Below, piece by piece: positions 47,987 through 57,960 of a stretch of DNA of 64,000 nucleotides. Both the position numbers and the translations under genes were made by a program. The notes below the pieces were generated by a model. The model ran no database searches, was not told the DNA's origin, and was given only the letters and a program-made list of their open reading frames with translations. The DNA is from Datura wrightii (Eukaryota; Streptophyta; Magnoliopsida; Solanales; Solanaceae): assembly GCA_035772735.1 (NCBI GenBank), contig JASDFA010000007.1:144521001-144585000 (forward strand), in the 5' to 3' direction. Positions within the stretch are counted from its first letter, which is position 1; the number at the start of each line of letters is the position of its first letter.

Positions 47987-48043
47987 TATCATAACAGAAA
48001 AAGACTAGCAGAACAGTGGCCATGTGTTCAAGGACAACTCTGA
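47987..48043 (+). pseudogene. Last PRR exon: C-terminal half of the CCT domain, degraded
   Basis: In frame from 47,987 this reads YHNRKRLAEQWPCVQGQL and then TGA (48,041-48,043). The expected CCT ending has the shape RYQSRKKLAEQRPRVRGQFV. R to W, R to C and R to Q changes are visible at 48,017, 48,023 and 48,029, and the codon before TAT is CAG instead of an Arg codon. Each is explained by one C-to-T or G-to-A step at a CpG, assuming CGN ancestral codons. A one-base loss after GQL brings the TGA into frame. Confidence 0.8.
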
Positions 48044-50390
48044 AGCAGGCCAGCCAAAAACAACCCAAGCAAAACTGCAAATGATCATTTAGAACCGTAA
48101 TTCCTGATCTTGCATGCATTGAGTTTGTTTGTTTATAATAGTATCTTGTAGTGTGGGGATCTCCACTCCTGTGTAACATATAGTCAGATTTAACCATATT
48201 ATTTTTTCCTGGCAGCCATTGATGTGCCAGTCATTGCGACTTGTTATAGGAGGAGGTTCTGCTTTTCAGTAAGTTGCCTTCTATAATAACAATCTGTCAC
48301 TCTTCGTTTGTGCTTAATGAACAAAATTATAGGGGTGAACTTGGTTGGTGGTTGATTTATGTTTATGACCTTCTGAGTTCCGACACTTGAATTATAAGCA
48401 TTGTGAAATTCAGTTACCATTGGATGTTTGATATGAAAATTTATAACATGGTAGATATGAGAGATGTACCACCATTCTTTTCCATGAAAAGTTTTCACAT
48501 CTCCTGTTACATGGTGTTATTATTTGAAGCTCCTTTCTTCCTACACAAATTAGCAAAATACTGGTGGAGAAAAGAAGAATAGTTGAGCTTGAGCATATGA
48601 GGTCCGTGTGACCTGGAATTGGGATCTTTGAAAATGTTCATTGAAATAACATTTCTTTCGTTGAAATCTTGTACAAAACAAGGTGAATAAGGTAATGTCT
48701 GTTCCTCATGGTTACCTTTTTCTTGTAACTTGTTGCAGCGAGGTATATACCATTTTATTAGCTTGTGTATTGTGTTTTATTTGTTTTATTTTCTACCTGG
48801 TGTCTGGTATTCGGTTTGGGGTTCAATTAATCGGGATTTGTGCTAGAAAGTCTCATTTTGGGGAATAAAGTGCTCTTACCAAAGATGACTCCATACCCGA
48901 TGTATTATGTTTGGTATATCTCCTTATCTCATTTCCTGGAGATCCCATCTAATACCAAACTCAAGTGTATCCTTTGAACTATAAATAGTTGATTTACAAT
49001 AATGCAGACAAGAATAACCTTTTATGTAAATTGCTTTTGCTGTGAGGGGTACAAGTTTAATTCTGATTTTGTCCAATGCACCCATGTGCTTGACACCATA
49101 GATGCTAAGAGTATGTTTGGCCGAGCTTCTAAAAAATATTTATTTTAAGAATTATTTTTTCAAATTAAATTTTAAAAAAAAAAATTTGGGGAAAAATAAT
49201 TTGTGTTTAGACAATTCAGTTGAGAAGTGATTTTTTAGTATTTAATAAACAAATTGTTTTTAACTAAATTTTTTAAAAAGCATTTACGACTCTTAAATAT
49301 CGGAAAAAAGGACAATAGTTAGGCTATTTTGCAATTACTATTGTTTAAATAGAGAAATGATATTATTTTTATTTAATGGGAAGGCTCTAATTGAATTTTA
49401 TTTTTATTATTTAAAATTTTAAGAATTAAAATAAAAAAATTATTAAGGCTTTTATTAATATAAAAATATAAATATATAGCTAAACAAAAAAGAGAGAGGA
49501 AAAGAGGGTAGTGATTTAATTAGAGAAATATATGAGTGAGAAATAGTTTGATAAATATAGTTTTTTTGGTACGAATATTTCTGTATTGAAATAAGTAATC
49601 AGTTATTCGTGACAGGGGAAAATTTATTGCTAAATTTTGGGTACGTGAACTTGTAGTCTCTCTATAAATTTAAATATTATACGTATATATTTTTTAAAAT
49701 TGATATTATATTATGTGTTGACATCCCTGCTATAAGAAGGTTAAATATGATGTGCTTAGTTGAATATTAAATTGTTTACTTAGGCAATTAGAGATCAATT
49801 TCCGTTTAATATATTTTTACCTTTTATCTTTTTAACGGTGAACCCATAGGCCACGTTAAATTGATTTTACCCTCTGTTATGACCATTTCTATTTAGTTGT
49901 ATAGTACTTTTATTAAATTTAAATTGCAGGTCGGCAATATAGTGATTGGATGGTCAACATTAATTTCAATTAACAATGCTGGATGTTAACCTAGGGTTTT
50001 CATAATATAGAAATTTCAGATTTGAATCTGAGTATGAAATTATTTTTGATAAAAAGCGTTTTATATTTAAAAAGCAAAAATTTCTAGTGTAAATTTGAAT
50101 TAATCAACCTTCAAAATAGATATCGAAAACCACGTGAAAAAGAAAAATAATTGCAATGCTCTAATAAATTTATATGCTGAATTGCTGACAAATGGCAATG
50201 GATCTTTCAGTATTTTTATTTTTATTTTTTTGGCCAATAAAATAGCAGATGAGAAAATTAATATTTCTTTCTTAGTTGTAGGGGGTGGGTGAAATGAGGT
50301 GGTGTTCCACACTCTTTTTCAATTGCAATATTTCTGTATCTATAGAGATCTAGAATATTAAAATCATTTTTAAGAAATTACATTCTTGAA
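48044..50390. other. Intergenic, PRR 3' flank, AT-rich
   Basis: Probable remains of the PRR 3' UTR up to about 48,200. No gene is seen. Around 49,111 the phrase AGAGTATGTTTGGCCGAGCT followed by poly-A/T blocks resembles a common plant MITE end (GTTTGGCCAAGCTT type), but I could not define both ends. The 49,130-50,100 part is very AT-rich. Confidence 0.4.
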
Positions 50391-50865
50391 AATGATGGGT
50401 ATGGGAGGTTGGCTATCGTAAATATGAGGAGAGTAGAGGTAGAGATAGAACGAAGAAGTATTGAATAGAGATGTGATTAGATAGGATATGACATACCTAT
50501 AATTTATCGAGGGTGTGATTATGAAGGTCGAAGATTAGGATAGAAGGTCAGTAGGGAGTCGAACATCGTTCAATTTTCTTTTGTGGTACTGTTATTATTA
50601 CTCTTCTACTCTATTATTATTCAATTTTATTATTACCCATTGTTTTCTTTGATTTGATTACTTTATTATTTGTTGTTATCTGTCGTTGGTGTTGTTCTCT
50701 TTTCCTTTATTTTTAACATGATTTTTTTTCTATTGTATTTTCTTTCTATACTTGTATAATCTCTCTATCTTCACAAGATTGGAGCACAACTGCGTACCCA
50801 TCACCTTTTTCAAACTTCACGCATGAGAATTATACTGAATATGTTGTTGTTGTTGTTGTATATTC
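50391..50865 (+). mobile_element. RTE-type LINE 3' tail, strongly degraded
   Basis: Contains the phrase GATTAGGATAGAAGGTCAGT, matching in position and sequence the end of the ORF in the 26-27 kb copy (ATTAGGATAGAAGGCTAGTT). A T-rich UTR follows, then TATCTTCACAAGATTGGAGC and a terminal TTG repeat at about 50,842-50,859. Only the last few hundred bases of the element are present. Confidence 0.6.
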
Positions 50866-51063
50866 TTGTGACAAGTTATATTCATATATTGTCTATAGTG
50901 GTATTTGATTATTTATTATTATTTTTTAAATTGCTGATCACCTTATACCAAAAAATGATGATTTCTACAAATGGGTACTATTAAACAAGGGGAAGAAATA
51001 GAGCTCTAGGTAAATAATGTGTTATATGTGAAAATATTCATAGGAAGAGGATAACAAAGTATT

Positions 51064-51290
51064 TGTTATAAATATATTTGTATTATAGTGAATGTCTATA
51101 AAGATATTTGTATTGTACTGGATATATGTGTTTATATCATTGTGAAAGTCTATCTTTTGGAGAAAAGTTAGGAGAAATTATCCCTATAAATAGAGGGGTT
51201 CTCCTTCATTGTATTTCATCCCATCAAGAGAAATAAAAACTTCTCTCTTTCTCTATAATATTCTTGTTTTTTCTTTATTATTTCATAACA
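51064..51290 (+). repeat. 5' LTR of the young non-autonomous copia element
   Basis: A 227-bp LTR starting TGTTATAAAT and ending TTTCATAACA, preceded by the target duplication GTATT (51,059-51,063). It contains a TATA box (CTATAAATAG at about 51,184) and an AATAAA signal (about 51,231). A priming-site-like CGTTATCAGCACGAG follows at 51,291. Confidence 0.95.
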
Positions 51291-51480
51291 CGTTATCAGC
51301 ACGAGTCTCTGCCTTGAGCACTCACTTTGAAAGATCTGAGGTAAGAAAAATCAAAGTTTTCTTAGAAAGAAGAAGGTTAGTATTTTTTGATATTTATGTC
51401 TTTACTAATAACAATATCAATTTTGTACATGAATTTGAAAGAAACGACTTATTGATTCACTTTGCAATTCATGCCTCATA

Positions 51481-51649
51481 TTTGTTCCAGAAGAACAACA
51501 TTGTGAAAAATATATTTGTTCCAGAAGAACAATATTGTGAAAAATATATTTGTTCCAGAAGAACAATATTGTGAAAAATATATTTGTTCTAGAAGAACAA
51601 TATTGCAAAAATATATTTGTTCCAGCAGAACAATATTGTGAAAATATGT
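51481..51649 (+). repeat. Five 34-bp tandem repeats with hairpins in the copia leader
   Basis: Units begin at 51,481, 51,515, 51,549, 51,583 and 51,616. Each has TTGTTCCAGAAGAACAA (stem TTGTTC/GAACAA, loop of five) followed by the palindrome CAATATTG and GTGAAAAATATA. They lie between the priming site and gag, where retroelement RNA packaging or dimer signals usually sit. That role is an inference only. Confidence 0.85.
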
Positions 51650-51737
51650 AGGAGAAATCATCTATGTTATATGCATACCTCGATTTGCTCCCGAAGTAGC
51701 AATATCTTAAAAGAGGTTTTAAGCTATCATACCTTAT

Positions 51738-52243
51738 GTGGTTAAGGCATATTTAGATGATCATGTTCCATTCCTGAAGAATGAGAAATTGAGAACTTTT
51801 GATAAATGTTACAAATATAGATCTAATACAGATCTAGTCCCTGAAGTAAAATCAAAACATCAAAAATCCATATGGATGCAATGGGTCTTGGAGACACCAT
51901 TAAAAGTGAAAACAAAGCATCAAAAATCCATATGGATGCAATGGGTCTTGGAGACACCATTAAAAGTGAAAACAAAGCATCAAATCAAGATCGTGCTAAG
52001 GCTATGATATTCTTGCGTCATCATCTTGACGAAATTCTTAGAACTGAATATCTCACGATTAAGGATCCACTTGTTTTGTGGAATAGCCTAAAAGAAAGGT
52101 ATGACCACCTGAAGATGGTCATCCAACCAAAGGCACGATATGATTGGATCCATCAAGACTATAAGTCTGTTCATGAGTATAGCTCATCAACATTCAAAAT
52201 TGTTTCAAAGTTGAAACTATGTGGAGAAACTATTTTGATATGA
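51738..52243 (+). pseudogene. Copia gag remnant with a 20-codon tandem duplication
   Basis: The gag-like stretch reads IHMDAMGLGDTIKSENKAS, then DRAKAMIFLRHHLDEILRTE, LVLWNSLKERYDH, the conserved W--L---Y region of copia Gag. A 60-bp unit is repeated exactly in frame (51,858-51,917 and 51,918-51,977). The 5' part is in another frame. Translation ends at TGA 52,241-52,243, well short of a zinc knuckle. Confidence 0.75.
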
Positions 52244-53864
52244 TTGAATATATAGTAGTATACAAAATTAATTGAGAGCTCCGGAAGAGCTAATATATTA
52301 CTACCTGAAGGAATGAAATAAGTTGGCATAACCGGTTGACCATCCCGGTTCAAATGTGATGCAAAAAAAAATTGAGAATTCACGTGGCTATATGTTGAAG
52401 AAATTAAAGATTCTTCAAGAATTCTCTTGTGTTGCTTGTTCTCGTGATAGAATGATCTTGAGCAGCTAATATTGGAATTATATTCCGTGAAATTTTGGAA
52501 CTTATAAAAAGGTGAATATGGGCCCATTCACCTACCATGTGAACCGTTTGCTAATAGATGCATCTATGGAATGGTCACATGTGTTTTGATATCAACTTGC
52601 AATTGATTTTTGTAAGGTTGTTGCTCGAATTATTAAATTAAGAGCATAGTTCCAAATTATAAAATCATGTTGATAATGCTGATTCATATCTATGTTGGTT
52701 TAGCGAAAATTGTATGCCTCCAATTATAGCTAAATCATTGGGTATGAAAATAAAACTCCCAAATAAAATTTGGTATGAGATATGTTTAACATATAGCAAC
52801 ACCTGAATGCATCAAGCCAACAAGGTTCCCCTATCACAATTGGTTCAAGGTCAGGAACCAAATAATTTCATCTAAAAATTTGAATGTGCGATATATGATT
52901 CAATTGCTCCACCACAACGCACAAAGATGGGTCCCCAAATGAGCTTGGGGAGTAAATGTTAGTTTTTCTAACATTAGGGGGAGAAGTGATTAGCAACTGA
53001 AAATTGAGTGTGGGATGAATTATCTAGATCCTCAGGAAAAAGAAAAAGTGAACTTAAAGTTCAATAGATAATTCACTTGCAAAATATTGCAAATCAATTG
53101 TCAGATATATTTGCTAACTCTATTTTATAATTTAGTTGCAAATGCTCCAATGAAAAGTCCTTGAAGGATAGAGTCTATGAGACGCCTGAAGCGTGATAGA
53201 CCAAACGGTTCCAAATATAAAACTTCTTGAAGAAGGAGAGGAGCAAGTGATTAAGATGGTCATAATGATGAGGCAAGTGCTTTAAGAAAGCACCATGACA
53301 TAACACTTCATAAAACCTTGGCAAAGGTTCAGGTACCTGAAAATGACGAAAAATGAAGAGATCTCAATAAGTTATGTCGCATTGGAACTGATCGTCGACG
53401 ATATTTTTGATACAATATAGTGCGCAATATTGTAAAAGATTGTGAGGATCTGAATTCTACGTCTATTAAAGCATGTTGATGTAGAAATAATTATCAAGTG
53501 AAATGATGCGTATTGATAAGCATAAAGCTTATTGGACCTGTAGTCCAGACACTAGAAGATGTCACGCATTTAAATACTAACTAATGTTATCACTTGATAA
53601 AATTTGTACGAAAATCATGAAGGATTCGAAATGCCTGAAGCATTTACAAGTTTCTTTAAACTTGTTCATAATTCTTATATGAGGAAATCCTTAGTCCTGA
53701 AGTACCATATCTTAGTGTGATTGATGCACTAATATATCTTGCTAATACTACAAGGCATAATATTCGGTTAATTTGTTAGCAAGTCCCGATCTTGTTGGTT
53801 ATGCTGATGCTGGCTATTTATCTAACCCACATAAAGTTCGATCTCAAACTGGCTACGTGTTCAT
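52244..53864 (+). other. Copia internal spacer, pol remnants
   Basis: No long frame. Short stretches are recognisable pol debris: near 52,980 a GGGGGAGAAG block, near 53,190-53,205 a region that would code for the CLKRGRP-GSKDKNP type linker in intact relatives, and near 53,700-53,770 the EVPYLSVIDALIYLANTT-like RT tail. Integrase and the catalytic RT motif are not found. Confidence 0.5.
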
Positions 53865-54299
53865 ATGTGGAGGTACTGCCATATCTTGGAGATCTATAAA
53901 GTATCTCTGGTAGCTATTTCATCAAATCATGCTGAGATAATAGCTATTAATGAAGCAAGCCGAGAATGTGTGTGGTTGAGGTCCATGATACATCTCATTA
54001 GAGAAAAATGTGGTTTGAACTGTGACAAAGTACCCACAATTTTGTATGAAGATAATGTTGCATGCATAGCACAACTAAAGGGAGGATTCATAAAAGGAGA
54101 TAGAACGAAGCACATCTCGCCAAAGTTTTTCTACACACATGAGCTCCAAAAGAATGGTGATATCAATGTGCAACAGATTCGTTCAAGTGACAATGTGACT
54201 GATTTATTCACCAAATCTCTACCAACTGCAACTTTCAAAAAGATGGTGCACAAGATCGGGATGCAAAGATTCAAGGATGTTCTCATTAGGGGGAGTTAA
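53865..54299 (+). pseudogene. Copia RNase H C-terminal part, open frame
   Basis: An open frame of 144 codons with SNHAEIIAINEASRECVWLR, LYEDNVACIAQLKGGFIKGD, RTKHISPKFFYTHELQKNGD and SDNVTDLFTKSLPTATFKKM. It is the most intact coding stretch of the element, but it lacks the upstream polyprotein. Confidence 0.85.
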
Positions 54300-54495
54300 T
54301 ACGCGCTGTACTCTTTTTCCCTTGCGAGGTTTTGTCCCACTGGGTTTTCCTTGTAAGGTTTTTAACGAGGCAGCCAAAATGCGTATTATTAGATATGTGT
54401 ACTCTTTTTCCTTCACTAGATTTTTTCCCACTGGGTTTTTTCTAGTAAGGTTTTAACAAGGCACATTATCTATCAAATAGACATTCAAGGGGGAG

Positions 54496-54722
54496 TGTTA
54501 TAAACATATTTGTATTGTAGTGAATGTCTATAAAGGTATTTGTATTGTACTGGATATATGTGTTTATATCATTGTGAAAGTCTATCTTTTGGAGAAAAGT
54601 TAGGAGAAATTATCCCTATAAATAGAGGGGTTCTCCTTCATTGTATTTCATCCCATCAAGAGAAATAAAAACTTCTCTCTTTCTCTATAATATTCTTGTT
54701 CTTTCTTTATTATTTCATAACA
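54496..54722 (+). repeat. 3' LTR of the young copia element
   Basis: A 227-bp partner of 51,064-51,290, with differences at TAAAC/TAAAT, TTGTAG/TTATAG, AAGGTA/AAGATA and GTTCTT/GTTTTT. It is followed by GTATT. Confidence 0.95.
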
Positions 54723-54727
54723 GTATT

Positions 54728-56140
54728 CCTTTTTTTTTTTAAGTATTAAAATTTTTTAAGTATCCTTATAAAAAAAATTAAGGATCACGCATTCGGGCCA
54801 TTTGAATTAAATATTAAAATTTTTATTTGAATTTTTAATTTTGAGATTGAAAAAGTTACAATTCAAACAAGTCGGATTAGATTGAATTTTTTAAGTTTGA
54901 TTTTGAATTAATTGACTTGGATATTTTGAATTTTCAATTTTGATTTTTATGAGCTTTTAAGACAGGCTTATTAAGAAGGATAGTAATTACGAGCAAAGTA
55001 CTTCCGTTGTACCACTAACTACAAATCATTTACTGTTTTCATATTTGTTGTTATTTACAGAAGAAACGAAATTCATGAGGTTAATGTATAACAGAAAGGG
55101 TATTATTGGCCCTTTGAACTTATTGGCATTGGGCATATATGTAGGGTTAAGAATAAGATATAAAATTTTTTGGATGTCCAAAAATTTAAAGTATAAAATT
55201 CGATATCTAATTCAAAATTCAAAAAAATTAAAAATAAAATTTGAAATTCAATTTATACTTCAAAACTCCAAACTGAATATCTAAAAAGTTTGAATTTTGA
55301 ATTGAACAAAACTATGTTCACCCCTAACTATCGCCCTTCAATTATTGATAAGGATTGTGGTGGGATTCGTACGTATTTTTATTCCTTAATCAAATATTTT
55401 GTATTCGATCCCTGCGTGTGGAGTCTTTTTTATTATGAATCGCTTTATCTTCAATATTAATTTTTTTGAGCAAATCTAAATTTAATCTAATTCCAATACA
55501 GATTATATATCGTATCTGATAAAAAGAAAAAAAAAACATTAAAAAAGAATCACCTTCAACTAATGGAATTTAACGATGGTAAAACCATTTTAATACCACA
55601 GGCTACATATTACCCCCTAAATACGTTGTAAAATATTACATTATGATGATAAATATAGAAAAACGCATAATTTCCACTTTTTACATACAAAATTTGTGCA
55701 TAATATAATGAAACTGAACTAGAACGTTGGTAGTTTTGCCAATAATAAATATTTAATACGTTTTATTTTATGTAATATTATTTGATTGAATATAAAATTT
55801 TAAAAGAAATTAATATTAAATCACTTTTGAGATTCGGTTTTACTATTAAGCTTTGAACTTTTGTCTTTTTAGTTTCCTTTTTGGGTTGTTTCCTTTTTTG
55901 TAATGTCATGACTATAAGGGATCATTGAAATTCAAATTCTCCCTTTAATTAGCACAATATTATCAACCATCTAGAAACTTATAGCTTTGAAGAATTTCCA
56001 CAAGTTCTAAATATGTGTAAATAAGTTAATTCAACTTCTTAGTGTTAATTAACCCTAACATTTGGCCTTAAAATTACTTGAAATAGGTGAAGACAAATTA
56101 GATTCAACAGGCTAATGAGTGGGTCTAGAGCAATGTTATA
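54728..56140. other. Intergenic, AT-rich
   Basis: No gene seen. Stretches rich in GAATTT/AAATTC words at 54,780-54,960 and 55,150-55,320 look like two weakly similar inverted arms of an old element, too degraded to define. Confidence 0.4.
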
Positions 56141-57036
56141 CTCCTTCTGTTCCATTTTAATTATTAGGATAAAATTTGCACTCTCATTAAGAATGATAAT
56201 TTGTCTAATATAACCATATTAACTTTTTGATAACATACAATAATAATTCTTAATTAATAGGGATGATAATTTGACTAATATAACCCTATTAATTTTTTGG
56301 AAACATACAATAATAATTCTTTTCACATTTTAGAATGACTTTAAGGATAGAATTGAAAAAATATGGTCAATTGTTTCTTGAAATTTTGAAACTAGTAAGT
56401 ATTTTAAAATAGAGAAAATGGTCAAAAATATCGCTCTACTTTAGTATATTAGCTAACTTTGCCCCTGGTTATACTATAGGGCCAAATATACCCCCGTCGT
56501 TAACAAAGTAAACAAAATTGCCCCTCAAGTGGATGGAATCACCCAAATTGACTTAAAATACTCAATTTTAGTTAATTATTTGGCTTAAAATCAGGCTTCA
56601 TCGGTCTTAATATAGAAGAGATTTGGTAAATATTTGGTTGCTATTTTGTTTGTTCCAATATTTTCGGAGGAGAAATAACTGTATAATCGAACTCTTTTTA
56701 TTTTTAAGGCTTTTTCTTTGAATAATTTTTGAGAACTTGTTTTGTTTTGAATAATTAAATCTTAATGAGTTTATTTAGTTTAGTGGGTTGGATTCGGATT
56801 TAAAGAAAAAAATAGGTAATTTAATTGAAATTGGGTATTTTAAGTCAATTTGAGGGATTTCATCCAATTGAGGCGCAATTTTGTTTACTTTGTTAACGGC
56901 GGGGGTATATTTGACCCTATAGTATAACCAGGGGCAAAGTTAGCTAATATACTAAAGTAGAAAGGTATTTTTGACTCTTTTTCCTTTAAAATAACTATTT
57001 TTAGTATACGTAACAATTAAAATGAAACGAAGGGAG
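56141..57036. mobile_element. Stowaway-like MITE, interrupted
   Basis: The left end reads CTCCTTCTGTTCCATTTTAA after TA. The right end, complemented, reads CTCCCTTCGTTTCATTTTAA and is followed by CA rather than TA. These CTCC(C/T)TC(C/T)GT ends are typical of Stowaway (Tc1/mariner) MITEs. Without the nested element (56,412-56,984) and its extra 9-bp duplication the host MITE would be about 314 bp. Internally it has two copies of ACATACAATAATAATTCTT (about 56,234 and 56,304). Confidence 0.7.
56412..56984. mobile_element. MULE-type MITE nested in the Stowaway-like MITE
   Basis: A 573-bp element with terminal inverted repeats of about 160 bp that agree at roughly nine in ten positions, sharing CTACTTTAGTATATTAGCTA, CTTTGCCCCTGGTTATACTA and GTTAACAAAGTAAACAAAAT. 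It is flanked by the perfect 9-bp duplication TTTAAAATA at 56,403-56,411 and 56,985-56,993. Nine bases and long arms fit Mutator-like elements. No coding sequence. Confidence 0.9.
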
Positions 57037-57301
57037 CAGCTCGAAGGACTGAATTAAGAGAGAAAAAGAGAAGCTCAAAGCAGCTCCATGAGCAGAGTTT
57101 TGAGAGAAAAACCCAGAGTCATAGATGATGAGGCGATAACAACATTAACATACCCAGTGTAATCTAACATGTGAATCTAAGAGAGTGGAATATATCCAAT
57201 CCTTACTCTTATCTATGTGGGTTATAAAGATTGTTTTTAGTAGCCAATCATAGGATCAGTTGTTTGAATATAACCAATGTTTGAAATATTAATTAAAAGT
57301 T

Positions 57302-57560
57302 ACTCTCTCCATTTCAAAATAGGTGATAATTTTATCGTCTTATTTTGTTTTAAGATAAGTGACATTTTACATAATCAAAAAAATATTAATGATATATTTT
57401 TTTTAAATAAAATATATTTTATATGATTAAAAAATTACTAAAAATTATATATTTTCAAAAATATTTATTAAAAGTAAGGCAGTAAAAGTGCACCTTAATT
57501 TCCAGTGATGAACACTTTTGTTTATTAAAGAGTGACTTCATTACAAATCAAAATCAATAT
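57302..57560. repeat. Half of a Stowaway-like MITE
   Basis: CTCTCTCCATTTCAAAATAG at about 57,304 resembles a Stowaway end, followed by AT-rich sequence typical of such elements. The opposite end was not found, so it is a fragment or a chance match. Confidence 0.3.
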
Positions 57561-57960
57561 TTGTGTTGCAAATGAAACATGCAGTATTTTTCCTTTTTAA
57601 AAAAATGCAGTAGGTTTCTGAGATATATTAATTATAAAAATAAATTAAAAATATTAAAAAAAAAGAAAAGAAAAGAAAAGAAAAGAAAAGAAAGAGATTT
57701 TGTCTAAATTGACCAAGTCAACCAACTTTAAGGGGGAAGTTATAATTCTTTACTCCATAAAACAAAAATTACAGGTTTCAGACAAATGACAATTATTGTA
57801 AATGAATGAATAAAAAGGGTAAAAAAAGAAAAGAAAAGAAAAAAGAAACAGCCACCAAAAGGTTTAATCCTCCGTCTTCACTTTTCTAGACAGCTAATCA
57901 GCTGTGCAAACTTCGCCTCTCTCAAGTTGCCACTCTCCATAACTTCCGAAGAAGGAGAAA
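57561..57960 (+). promoter_or_regulatory. Promoter and leader of the RLCK-VII gene
   Basis: Two W-box cores in opposite orientation, TTGACC (57,709-57,714) and AGTCAA (57,716-57,721), lie about 240 bp before the ATG, next to an AAAAG microsatellite (57,657-57,695) and a second such run (57,826-57,848). WRKY-type W-boxes fit an immunity-related kinase, but that is inference. No clear TATA box was fixed. Confidence 0.4.

Larger units (their letters stand above)
25323..48043 (+). pseudogene. PRR7: Pseudo-response regulator (PRR3/7 clade), disrupted
   Basis: Exons by frame and GT-AG sites: 25,323-25,644; 36,786-36,947; 37,070-37,203; 37,475-37,636; 38,209-38,392; 38,479-38,881; 39,005-39,807; and a last exon from 47,987. 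PRRs are nuclear transcriptional repressors of CCA1/LHY in the plant clock. The pseudo-receiver (about residues 82-200) is clean: LLVENDD, VLTEVVMP with Glu134 in place of the phospho-Asp, and FLVKPIRKNEL. The middle region has the PRR7-style SSGSGSESG and Ser/Gly-rich tail. Defects: TAA at 38,832-38,834 inside a region homologous to the conserved RRSDLSAFSR block, which would give a 439-residue product without CCT; a frame change near 39,450-39,475 after the His run; a second TAA at 39,520-39,522; and a degraded CCT domain. Introns 1 and 7 are about 11.1 and 8.2 kb and full of transposons. It is either a pseudogene or a CCT-less allele. Confidence 0.85.
51064..54722 (+). mobile_element. Non-autonomous Ty1/copia element with target duplication
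   Basis: A complete insertion of 3,659 bp: two 227-bp LTRs differing at about four positions by eye, a polypurine tract AAGGGGGAG before the 3' LTR, and GTATT on both sides (51,059-51,063 and 54,723-54,727). The internal part keeps a broken gag (51,738-52,243), a long non-coding spacer, and the end of RNase H (53,865-54,299). Protease, integrase and most of RT are missing. Near-identical LTRs mean recent transposition, so proteins must have come from another copy. The internal decay predates that move. A much older relative with the same deletion lies at 7.07-11.88 kb. Confidence 0.9.

Noticed and set aside
51417..51661. Minus-strand open frames with repeated FFWNKYIFHN-like units at the copia leader
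   Set aside because: They are translations of the 34-bp tandem repeat, antisense to the element.
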